From Dryas octopetala (Eukaryota; Streptophyta; Magnoliopsida; Rosales; Rosaceae), in the NCBI GenBank assembly GCA_963921425.1, contig OY992836.1:7641825-7705824 (forward strand): 64,000 nt of DNA, given 5' to 3'. How positions within the stretch are numbered: the stretch's first letter is position 1; every line of letters starts with the position of its first letter. Position numbers and translations under genes: made by a program. Below, piece by piece: positions 46,757-57,019 of this stretch. The notes under the pieces were generated by a model. The model ran no database searches. It had not been told where the DNA came from and worked only from the letters and a program-made list of their open reading frames with translations.

Positions 46757-48275
46757 ATGGCTACCATCTTTCGTGACAGCAGTTCTTCTTCAGGAGCGTC
46801 TCAGAATGATGAACAACATCAGCCTGAGACACCTGAGAAGACGAGGGGAGCACAACTCCCCAGGACACCAAAGTCCAAAGGTCCCTCAAAAATCAGGGCT
46901 GCTCACAAACTCCTTAAGGAGAGCCAACGGCATCTGGCCGCTGAGAATGCACTCCTCAAGCAGAATAATGAGTTGCTCGCAAAACAGGCCGAGCTGGCCG
47001 AGGAACTTGCCCGCCATCGTGCTCAGCTCGAGAACAGTGATAGATCGGGTATCCGATCGCGCCGGACCCGAACCGAGCAGGAGGTCCTTTCACCGTCTCC
47101 TTCTAGGCAGAGTACTCCGACCGAGCCGGACGACCAGCCCGCTCGGCAGGATGCGGATTGTACCTTACCGGGCTTCGAAGACATGCCCCCGGCCGAACAG
47201 GCCGAGTTCCTGAACGCCCACCGTCTCCTTCAGCAAAAGCAGACGGCATTCGGGAAACACTCTCCAGGGGTTTGGGGGGAACCGTGCCGACCCAAATACA
47301 AGTCAGCGACCCCCAGCCCGATCCAGGTTGGGGGCCATCAGTCCCACCGGTTCGGCCGAACCCAGGGTCCCAATCAGGGATAGGCTCGGCCCTACCACCA
47401 GCCAAGATCCTTCCCCATCAGGAGCTCATTCGGGTAGGCGATCTGCGAGTGACCGACTGAGATCTACCATGGTCATGTCTGATCGACGACCGGTAGGTGA
47501 GAGGATCACTCGCCAGCCGGTGAATGAAAGACTCGGTAACAGGACCGAGTGCTCAGGGGAAACTGCGGCCGAGCCGACCCCACCCAATGTGGAAAATCTT
47601 GTCCGGGATTTGGTCCAAAGTCAAATCCGGAGTGTTCACGATCGGCTCGGCCAGGTCGAGGTCTCCAGGGGGTACACCGGTAGAGCCGATCACGGGGAAG
47701 AGCTTCCCCTCCCGTACACCAGCAGGATCATGGATGCTGAGGTCTCTCGGGATACAAAACCCCCCAAGATGGATCAGTACGACGGGACTAAAGATCCCTA
47801 TGATCATCTTGACAGCTTCAGATACGCCATGGAGGCCCGTCAGGCGTCTGAAGCCACAAAGTGCAGAATCTTCCCTTCAACCTTGAAGGGCTCGGCTCGA
47901 GGATGGTTCCGAACTCTCCAGCCGAACTCCATTGACTCTTTCTCCGATCTCCGGAGAGCCTTCCTGACGAGATATCGGGTTGTATCCGAACGACTCTACA
48001 ACTTGAACGATATGTCGCTTATCAAACAGCAGGAAGGGGAGAGCCTTAAGACCTATCTGATCCGCTTCAACATCGAATACACGAAGTGTGATGATTGCGA
48101 CGACAGATCGGCTAAGAACACTCTTATGCAAGGTCTGCTCGCCGGGGGACTCCGCTCTCATCTGATGAGGAACCCTCCATCCACCTACGATGAGCTCTCT
48201 GCTGAAGCCACAAAATGGGCGCGGGCGGAGGAGTGGGATGCTCAGGTGGAGGCCCTGAATTCCAAGCCGACCTCG
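46757..48275 (+). pseudogene. Gypsy gag, frameshifted and truncated
   Basis: The gag begins at ATG 46757 with a serine-rich start, then a coiled coil (LKESQRHLAAENALLKQNNE and onward). The frame ends at 47383, while the continuing gag is in another frame that is open through 48275, so one frameshift lies between about 47270 and 47383. The capsid part has the retrotransposon-gag core ARGWFRTLQPNSIDSFSDL at about 47893, the YNLNDMSLIKQQEGESLKTY block and a typical end MRNPPSTYDELSAEATKWA. No zinc knuckle or pol follows: at about 48262 it abuts the 3' end of the antisense gene. Whether frameshifting or splicing rescues it cannot be told. Confidence 0.85.
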
Positions 48276-49993
48276 GCCAGCTTTTCCCTCAGCTCGCCGT
48301 TCCTCTCCCGAAGCCTCCTCATCTTCGCCTCGGCGTCGACTGCGGCCTGGACTGCCTCAAATTACCTTAGGGCGAGCTGCAAAACAGAAAGAAAAATGTT
48401 AGTCCGAGCCAATTGGAAAAAGCATAAAACCGAAGTCAGGGATACTTACCACCATAGCTTGGCGGGAAGCGTTCAGCGCCTTGCTCCCGAAGCTCGGCAT
48501 CTCCTGACCGGCCCAGAGCCCTTCCACCACCTTCGGCGTGACCACTCGTTTGAAGCCCGTGACGAACGGTTCGATCGAGCGATCCACCTCCACCGTCTTC
48601 AAGGAGGCCGAAGCGGACACCTCGGCATCAGCACCACTGGGCTCGGCCCGGGCCCTCTTTTCTGGCCGGGCCTCGGTCGCGGGGCCCTTCCTCTTCTCTC
48701 CGTGCCGGTCTGACCTCGGCACGGAGGGCCCAGGTTAGGCTGCCGCAGCGGCGGGCGTCGGGATCGGCTCGACTGGGGCCCGACCCGCAGCTTTTCTCTG
48801 GGCGCTCATTTCCGCCTTCCTCCTCAGCCGAGCCTCCATCTCGGCAGAACTCATCCCCTTCTCGGCTCGCGGATTCCACCTGGGTACAAACCAGGAGATT
48901 CTGCTCGACCTGATCTGGGTCTGCCCGAGCAGGAACTTGGTGGATAGGTATTCTGCTGGCGAGTCCCTGATCACAGCGATCTGATCCTTCAGCTCGCCTC
49001 GGAGTTTATACTTACCCCAGCTAACTGCAAAGACGAAACCAAAAGAAGTTAGCCACAAAAGAAAATAGTTATCACAAAACATATATAAGTTGTCTTCGGA
49101 TCGGCCCCGGATTTCCAATGCCCACCTGGAATCCTAAAGGCTATAGGGACCCGAGCCGGAGTGGCACTGTTCGGATCGGCGAATTTCCAATCCCCAGAGA
49201 CAAAGAAATACCTCCTCTTCCAAGTCTTCTGGGAAGAGGGATTCCCTGAGAACAATGGCCCCGAGTAGGCCTGCAGGTTGTAGAAACCGAGCTCGGTCTG
49301 CTTCGACCTCAGCGCATACGAGCAAAACAGGATATCCTTGTCTGGCACACACTTGTGCACCTTGTGCCACAAGATGTGCATGGACAGGATTATCCTATAC
49401 ACGTTGGGGTTGAGCTGGTGCGGCGCCGCGCCGATCATGGCCAGCCAATCCTGCAGGAATGGATGCAGGGAGAGCCGAACCCCGTTCTCGAACATTTCGG
49501 GGTACATGGTAACCCATCCCTTTGCGGGCCGGCTCGGTTTTTCACCTTCGATCGGCAGCCTCATCAGCACGGCCTCGGGGACAGTGTACCGAGCCCTCAG
49601 ATCCTCGAGATGAAACTCAGTCATCTCGTTTGGGATCTGGTCGGCCTTCCACGCCAACTCCTCGTAGAAATCCGGATCGATCGGACTCCCCATCACCGAG
49701 CCGAGCCGATCCGAGGTCGACGCCTCGTGACCCCTGTTCCTTTCCTCCGAACCCGAGATAAGCCTCCTCGGAACACTTGAGCTCGGCTCGGCTCTATCAT
49801 CCTCCTCATCGCCCCGAGGTTGGCGCACTCCACCTGGGTTCCGATCCAAGGTCGAGATGACCTCGTTCAGCTCCTCGGACAGACTATCCCAATCTGCCTG
49901 ACCCCCTGCTGGGCTTCGGCTCAGCTCAGCCTCACTATCACCCTCAAAGGCACCCCCCGAGCCGAGCCGACCGCTCGAATCGGTCTCAGACAT
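48262..49993 (-). pseudogene. Antisense gene in Gypsy element, 'putative gypsy type transposon' (PF04195-like) domain
   Basis: Minus-strand gene with at least three predicted coding exons: 49993-49126, 49024 to about 48450, and from 48375 down to about 48262. Splice sites GTGGGC/TTTGCAG and GTAAGT/TTTGCAG keep frame at the first junction. Exon 1 has an acidic, serine-rich start (MSETDSSG) and a core like the plant domain of this name (VTMYPEMFENGVRLSLHPF, HILWHKVHKC). Exon 2 is charged, and the third stretch predicts a coiled coil (KMRRLRERNGELREKLAEV). In-frame TAA codons at 48735-48737 and near 48360 suggest decay. The 3' end is cut where gag begins. A 5' UTR intron is likely (donor near 50090, acceptor near 50051). 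Extra antisense frames of this type are known in some Tat-lineage elements; the role is unknown. Confidence 0.72.
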
Positions 49994-50290
49994 CACAAAC
50001 ACTCTTTTTATCTCTTCTCTTGTTATAACAACCAAGAACAAACCCAGAAAAACCTGAAAAATACAAAAACTCAAAAGTGGACAGAATCACTTACTGGTTT
50101 TGTCCGGCCAAATCTCTCCGCCCCTAATACCCTCGGAACCACCTCGCCTATGACCGTTCCTGGTCGGAGTTGGGATCGGACCACCGTCTCAGTCGCGGAG
50201 AGAGAGGGAGATTCGCGGGGGAGAGAGAGAGGTTTGCAGAGAAAGAAAGCTTGAAAACTGGAAAATGAAAGGGAAGAGAGAGAAACACCC

Positions 50291-50298
50291 CTTTTATA
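50291..50298 (-). promoter_or_regulatory. Antisense internal promoter (TATA) in the Gypsy element
   Basis: On the minus strand TATAAAAG is followed by a CT-rich leader, a predicted 5' UTR intron and the antisense start codon at 49993. This looks like an independent promoter inside the element, just before its 3' LTR. Confidence 0.6.
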
Positions 50299-50589
50299 TC
50301 CCCATGCAAACTGATCCCAGCCATCCAAAAGTGGCGCTTCAAATCCCAGATCTTGACACCTGTCAAACATTCAAAATACCCATAAATGATGTGACCCTTA
50401 CGTTCCCCCATGCAGACACCAAACGTCCCTTCACCTGTCCCCGAGATACTTTGGCCAAACACAAGTCATCACTTGTTCGGGTCTTAAGGAACATGGGCAT
50501 GTAGGGTTCGGCTCGGATCAAGCAACATGCCATCTTTGGGAAAGACACCACACTTCAACTTCCAACCCATCACTGTCCGCTCGGATCGG

Positions 50590-50604
50590 AAGCTGGGGGA
50601 CTCC
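50590..50604 (+). other. Polypurine tract of the Gypsy element
   Basis: AAGCTGGGGGACTCC abuts the 3' LTR; its purine-rich core is the likely plus-strand primer. Confidence 0.65.
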
Positions 50605-51644
50605 TGTTTGTGGATAAACCCACACCAATCCAACAGCCAATCAGGGCCGAACACGTGGCTGGTCAGACCTGACTTCAAATGTTTGACTTCTCAGTAGTCA
50701 GACTTTGACCTCCACATCATCACTGCTCAGCACTTCCCCTACCAGCTCAGATCAGGTCTCTGTGCCGAGACCTCCATGCCCGGTCCGAGCCGAACCGATC
50801 GTTCAAGGGTTTGAGTGTTCATCTTTCCACGGTCATCCCGGTTCGGCTCGGCTCGGCTCGGAAGAAATCTCGTTTCGAGTCCTAACGCCAGCCAGTTATG
50901 ACTCGGAGGGATCCCTGTCTAATGGGTCGGCTCGGTCGGGATCTCCTTGCCCGATCTGATCACACATGGGCTTCATGTATACGCATAAGAACATGTATTC
51001 GGATCGGCTCGGTTCTCCGCCGCCATTCCCAAGAAGATCACACTGGGGTGAACCGCCACTCTTAAATGCACCTGACAAAGGTCTTCTGACAAAGGAGACA
51101 ATCCAGCCTGCATTCATGACTTATGGGGGAGTTCACCTGGATCTTCCATACTTGCATTCAATGCAGCATTGAATGCAAAGGAGGTGGGTAGCTGTGCATG
51201 CCACTGTTCACGACCGAACGCGTGGATCTTCCTCAACCAGCCAGTCACATGCAGGTAACTTACTCATCACAATCTCCTTTGCCTATATATACCAACTCAT
51301 ATGTGCAAAACCAAGGATCTAGCTATCAACCCCTCACCAGACAAACACTTACAAAAAATTCCCACTCACCCAAGAGCATACTCAACTTGCTGAGAATAAA
51401 CCCAGAACATTTGCCTTGTTCTTCCTATTCTCCCAAGTTCATCCTTTGTTCTTCCTCACCTACCATCAAACACCATCACTGACTTCATCATCGGAGCGTG
51501 TTTGGCTGGTACCACACCGGTCCATCTCCTTTGATCTTGTTTCTCTTACAGGAGGATCTCACATCATCATCCAGCAAGGCTTCGGATCAACCAAGTCACC
51601 ACCTCTAAGTTGTTGCATCCCTCTTACGGAAATTTGCATCAACA
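50605..51644 (+). repeat. 3' LTR of the non-autonomous Gypsy element
   Basis: 1040 bp, same length as the 5' LTR, with 15 transitions between them by eye. It is followed by CTTAG at 51645-51649. Confidence 0.96.
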
Positions 51645-51867
51645 CTTAGGCCTAATACAATTTATAAAAATCTAAACAATTTGGGGACCCGAAGCAGATT
51701 AGTGAGTTGCCTTGCTTAGCTCTCTCCAAGACCCGCCCTGAATTGAAACCTCAATGCTTTTTTAATCGCGCATTTAATGATAATTATTTTTTTTTTTTTT
51801 TTTACTTATTCATAATGAAGACTCATTTTGATCTCTAAATCTACATTAATATTTATAAAGTAATTAA

Positions 51868-52698
51868 ACTCCCTCCGGTGAAATTTTTAGAATACCAAAA
51901 TTACCCTAGGTTAATATAAATATTAAAACAAAACGATTTTAATTAGTAAGTAAGACCAAATTTATTAACTATATCTATATATATATATATCTAGATATAA
52001 AGAGAACTATTGTATGCACACCTCTCTTCCTCTTACTACACATTCATTTATCACCTCACACCTTTATTTTTTTTTAATTTCATCAATTTCTAATAAACAC
52101 CCCTAAAATTTATTTTTAAAATACCCTTATTGAAAAAAAAAAAAAAAACCGAATTCTCAACCTCCCCAACCCCATTGTGAGCTGGCGCCGCCACTATTGT
52201 CTGGTTCAAGCCGCTGACCTTCATTTCTCTCTCCTTCCTTCTCTCTCCTCTCTCTCTTTCTCTCTCTCTTGGTTCTCTCTGTCACTCTCTCTCCGATCAA
52301 TTGCAGGGGTCGGCTTATCGGAGAGAGTGACAAAGAGAGAAGCGATAGAGAGAAAGGAAGAGAGGAGATAGATGAATGAGACAAAGAAGGAAGGAGGGAG
52401 AAAGGGAGGTTGACGGCTTAAACTGCCAGCGACAAGGGCGGCGCTGGCGTGCGGTGGGGTCGAGACTTAGAGTGGCTGGGTTTGGGTGGGTTATCCTTAA
52501 TTTATGATCATTTGGGTGAGGGTCAGAATTGTAATTCAATAGATGAGATAGAGGGGTGTGTAATAAGAGGAAAAATAGTATATATGCATATAGCAGTCCT
52601 CTATATAAAACAAACTCCCTTCTTGGATGAAATTTTTAGAATTCCAAAATTGTCCTAGGTTAATATAAATATTCAAACATAACAATTTTAATTAGTAA
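51868..52698. repeat. Direct repeat pair flanking a foldback element
   Basis: A segment of about 86 bp at 51868-51953 (GAAATTTTTAGAATACCAAA... CCTAGGTTAATATAAATATT) recurs at about 52611-52698 with several differences. The pair brackets the palindromic element at 52001-52602. Confidence 0.75.
52001..52602. mobile_element. Foldback element with full-length inverted arms
   Basis: The ends AGAGAACTATTGTATGCA and AGAGGACTGCTATATGCA (complement of the right end) are inverted. Pairing continues inward: GTGAGCTGGCGCCGCC against GGGCGGCGCTGGCG, and GTCACTCTCTCTCCGAT against ATCGGAGAGAGTGAC around a centre near 52305. The flanks share only ATATAA, so the target duplication is unclear. Its layout matches the element in CPR5 intron 2. 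Confidence 0.75.
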
Positions 52699-53474
52699 GG
52701 GGCAAAAAAGTAAATCCCAATTAAATTAAAAAATATAAAATAAAATAGTAAAAAGGAAGAACGTGTTCCTTTAAAAAAGGAACTACTCTCCACAAAAACA
52801 ATTGACCAACATTATTTGTTATCTTTTATTGCTATTGTAATTATTTTAAAATCTAACTTTTTAACTATATATGTTGCTCATAAAGTACATAGTTTAAAAA
52901 AAAAAAAAAAAGGCCTATGGACATCGAGAGGCTAGCTTGATGACTTAAGGGTCTGTTTGATGACATTTTGTTCTCAATTAAGAAAATAGAGTTGGATTGT
53001 TCCTCACTTGTCCCTCATGATAATTGAGCCAGATTGTTGTTTAAAAATAAAAAATAAAAGAGAATGCACGAAAATAAACTTGAAAAAAAATTGTTTTCTA
53101 ATAATCATAGAGTGCATCGAATTGTTCCTCACTTATCTCTCATGTTAACTGAGCTTAATTTATTTGAAGAAAAAATAAAAGAGAATGCATGGGTAAAAAC
53201 TTAAAAAGGAAAATTGTTTGAAATTGTTTTTAGTAATTATTGTGTGAGTCAGATTCTCTGACACTTGTTCCTCATGTTAACTTGTTCATATACATTTTCT
53301 ATTATCCCTTTACATTGTTACATCTATCTCTTTTTTTCACTAGCCATTTTTTTATTTTTCCTTCTTAAACTTTGATCTAAACCAAATATATTATATAAAA
53401 ATGTTGCCAAACGGATCCTAAGTGAAATTGTGAAATCTGCAGGCTTCCTCCATATATCTCATTGATTTATTAAA
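52603..53474. repeat. Spacer with a degenerate tandem repeat of about 120 bp
   Basis: Between about 52985 and 53285 a unit containing TTGTTCCTCACTTGTCCCTC and AATAAAAGAGAATGCA recurs two to three times with many differences. There is no gene. The last nine bases (TTTATTAAA) are the target duplication of the next element. Confidence 0.6.
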
Positions 53475-54587
53475 GGCTTAATTATCGACTTACCACCCAA
53501 AATTGTAACTCATTCCTACTTTACCACCTGAAAGTTTTTTTGTCCCAGATTACCACCTGTAGCTTACATCCGTGTCCCATTTTACCTTGTTCTGTCAACA
53601 ATTCCGTGAATGCTGACGTGGCGCGCTGGATGTGCGCCACGTGTCACATCTTTTTTGTATTTTTTAATTTTTTTGATTTTTCTATTTTTATAAACTTTGA
53701 AAATTAATTAAAAATAGCTCCGAACTTAGAAAAATACACGGAAAATTCCTACTGACTTGTCTTAACTAGTACTAATTTACTATGGGGTCAAAATGCCAAT
53801 TTTCCCTCTAAAAATTTCCAAAAAATTTGGAAAGTCCAAATTTATTTCTAGAAAATTAAAATACTCTAGACTCTTTGAAAATTCATAGAATAATCTCCCG
53901 AACTCCAAAAAATATGAGGTCTGCACCGTTAGTCTTCTAAAAACTAACAATGCCTTTCTCGTGAACACTTGCTACCCAAAAGACCTCTCGGTCTTAGAGA
54001 AAAATAAAATTCTCTATAAAATAAATTCTAGAAAAATTCTAAAATTTTTGTAAAGTCTCGAAATAATTCTCTAAAACAAGCTTTTGGTAATTTTTCAAAA
54101 TATTTTTGAGAATTTGTCCAAGAGTTTACGAAAATTCTAGAATTTTTTCTAGAATTTATTTAATAGAGGAAAATTTATTTTAATTTTTTAGAAATAAATT
54201 TGGACTTTCTAATTTTTTTTGAAAATTTTTAGAGGGCAAATTGGTAATTTAACCTTATAGTAAATTATTGCTAGTCAAGACGAGTCCGTAGGAATTTTTT
54301 TTGTATTTTTCTAAGTTCGGAGCTATTTTTAATTAATTTTCAAAGTTTATAAAAATAAAAAAATAAAAAAATGTGAAAAAATAAAAAAAAGATGTGACAC
54401 GTGGCGCACATCTAGCGCGCCACGTCAGCATTAACGGCCAGATCGTCAGCATTAACGGAATTGTTGACGGAACAAGGTAAAATGAGACACGGATGTAAGT
54501 TACAGGTGGTAATCTGGGACAAAAAAACTTTCATGTGGTAAAATGGAAATGAGTTACAGTTTTGGGTGGTAAATCGATAATTAAGCC
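53475..54587. mobile_element. Foldback MULE-type element, copy 2
   Basis: 1113 bp, nearly identical to 12061-13153 apart from scattered substitutions and small indels. Perfect 9-bp duplications TTTATTAAA lie at 53466-53474 and 54588-54596. It has the same long inverted arms and G-boxes (53638-53643, 54398-54403). The different target duplications prove two separate insertions. Confidence 0.94.
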
Positions 54588-54596
54588 TTTATTAAA

Positions 54597-55309
54597 TGAC
54601 CTACTTGTTTCCCACTATCTTATTTTAATGCATTATACCCGTTCCTTTTGTGTTTTTGGTCAACTAATTATGTTTTGTAATTTCCTTCAGCTCGTTGACC
54701 ATTTTCCACCTATAACTTTCTTTCGGTCCGATTTCCACCTATCACGTTTGAAAACAGTATTAATCATACAATCAAAATCTAATTAAATAACAAAATTTAG
54801 TAAAAAATATAAAAAATAAAATAAATACTCATCTTGATCAGGCTTGCGACAAATGGCTTCTTTAGCAACTGCCTTTACGGCTTTACCTAAATCACTATAA
54901 ATAATTGTGGATCTGTCCATCTCTTGCTGACTCGCTGACTTGTTGTCCCCTTGATGAATTAAACAATAAAAATTTGTAAAGTCATCAAATGATGTCATAG
55001 TGCACACATGTCTTTAATAACTAGCTTTTAATGAAAAATTATAAAATATAACCGATATGTCGTCATGTAGTATAACTAATTTAATATATAAGAGTATTAT
55101 TAGATGATGTATTTATATTAGTAGGGTATAGTATTAATAATATCCACCTATATTATAATACATAGACTGATTATACCACGTGTCAATATATCGTTTATAC
55201 AGAATAAATTCTTATACAGACGCTCTTCCGCACGTCAATTGATTTCCTTAACATAAAATTATAACTTTTTTGTTTAATATTAACTCACAATTATATTTTT
55301 AGTGAGTAA
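54597..55309. other. Intergenic, no gene recognised
   Basis: AT-rich sequence without supported features. Confidence 0.45.
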
Positions 55310-56625
55310 TTTTAAACCTTATAACCACCCAAAAAATTTACCTAAACCCCTACTTATCTAAAAACTCTCTTAAAACCCCCTATAACTTATAATCATAAAT
55401 TACCTTTCTGACGCACGCTGATGTCACTATAACTAAATTTTGGTGAAACTGAAGTTTTTTCTAAAACTAAATTTTTTGCTGAAACTCAATATTTCACTAA
55501 AACTAAAATCAAACACTGAAACTGAATTTCAAGAATTTTTTTTTTTTTTGCCAATAATTTAATTACATTGAAACTGAATTGAAGAATTCAGTTATGAATT
55601 CACTTACTGAAATTAAATTAAGTGATGAAACAATTACACCTTGACTAAAAGGCAATTACACGTTGACTAAAACAGTTACACTTTCACCCAAACCATCAAA
55701 TTCAGAATAACTGCAACTGGAGCTTAGCAACCCTTTCAATTGTCTGCAATGCCCGTGGGTTCAAAATTAGGGATTTCAATTTCTTCAAAAACCAATTCAA
55801 TTAAACACAACCAATAGCAATATAACGCAAAAGAGATTTGATTCCATACCTGTGTCAAGGCCAACGGTCGCTGGAGTCGCCAGATAATGGGCAAAGAAGT
55901 CGCAGCTTTGTAGCTTCGCAAAAGCCGTGCCCAGTGGTGGTCGGAGTGAGGAAATGACATGGAGAGACTCATCGTGAAGAGAGGAAGCTATTGGTGCCAT
56001 AGCTAGGTTGCGACGCTGTTGGAAAAGAGAGATCGTCGGTGGAGGCTTCGCTGCTATTTAGCATCGTTCCATCGCCATCAAGGGTCGGTTGGATGATCGG
56101 TGGGTACCACCGTGTTCGTCGTGAGGAAAGGAAGCTATTGGTGCCAAAGTTAGACTGTGATGTTGTCGGAAAATGGAGATCGCCGACAAAGGAGCTTGGG
56201 TCTACCTGGGTTGATCCGCTGTTGTTGTTGGGTTTCGTGGAAAGTGGAGGGCAGAGGGAGGAAGCGAGAAGAGAGGCGAGCATGGTGGAACCAGTATGGC
56301 CGAAAACCGTCGCCGAACAACGGTGCACTCACCGAGGGGAAGAGAGAGGGAGAGAACGCAAAAATAGAGAGGGAAAATTTAAAAAACAAGATGGGGTAAA
56401 AATATAGAGATTGGAATTATAAAATAAAACGTAATTAAAATTTTATGAAAATTAAAAATAAATAAAAGGGATAAAACTAAAAAATTAAAAGATGGGGAGT
56501 CAAACTTAACTGGGTATTAGTTGACTAGGGGTTTAGAGAAATATTAAGTGTAATATTAAAGGTTATGGGAGAGGTAGATTTTGGGTGAGGGTTAAAAAAG
56601 ATTTTTTTCTCTAACTAGAAGGTTT
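55310..56625. mobile_element. Possible non-autonomous TIR element with captured repeat
   Basis: The outer parts are loosely inverted (AAACCTTATAACCACCCAAA at the left against the complement of the right end, AACCCTCACCCAAAATCTACC). The GC-richer core (about 55840-56330) contains a 147-bp direct repeat, starting GAAGCTATTGGTGCCA at 55984 and at 56131. On the minus strand the core encodes a 119-residue frame with the repeated block GTNSFLSSR. No target duplication was identified. Confidence 0.35.
55984..56195. repeat. 147-bp-spaced internal repeat
   Basis: Two diverged copies of a segment of about 60 bp sharing GAAGCTATTGGTGCCA, 147 bp apart, within the core of the possible TIR element. Confidence 0.65.
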
Positions 56626-57019
56626 ATAATTATTTTACATTTATATTTTATTGTTTTAACTTAAGTTATCTATTTAACAGTTTTTTTTAGGGTACTTTAT
56701 TTAGAATGCCAAAATGAAAAATAAATAAATAAATAAATAAAATAACCCACAGTCACCCGGCCCAATACTTAACTTCCGGGGCAAAAAAAAAGCTCTTCGA
56801 CAATTAAACAAGCCTTACATAGATGAGATTCTTTTTATTTTCAAATTAGAACATAACTTAGGTTAACAATACAAAGTATCTCACTAATTAATCATACAAA
56901 GGTAAATCCTTACTCGTAATCACATAAATAGGAGTTTTCCTTAACATGAAGGGAACCGCCATAATTAGTACAGGGCATAGATCAGTCTAAAGAATGAAAT
57001 GCAGAGCATTAAGTTAATG
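56626..57019. other. 3' flank of the SMR gene
   Basis: The part next to 57019 is probably the 3' UTR of the minus-strand SMR gene. Confidence 0.4.

Larger units (their letters stand above)
45633..51644 (+). mobile_element. Non-autonomous Gypsy element with gag and an antisense gene, no pol
   Basis: A complete 6012-bp element with 1040-bp LTRs at both ends, the duplication CTTAG (45628-45632 and 51645-51649), a primer site after the 5' LTR and a purine tract before the 3' LTR. Inside are a plus-strand gag and a minus-strand intron-containing gene. No protease, RT, RNase H or integrase motif is present, so it must rely on another element. By eye the LTRs differ at 15 positions, all transitions and no indels (about 1.4%). 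Base composition is clearly more GC-rich than the flanks. Confidence 0.95.
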
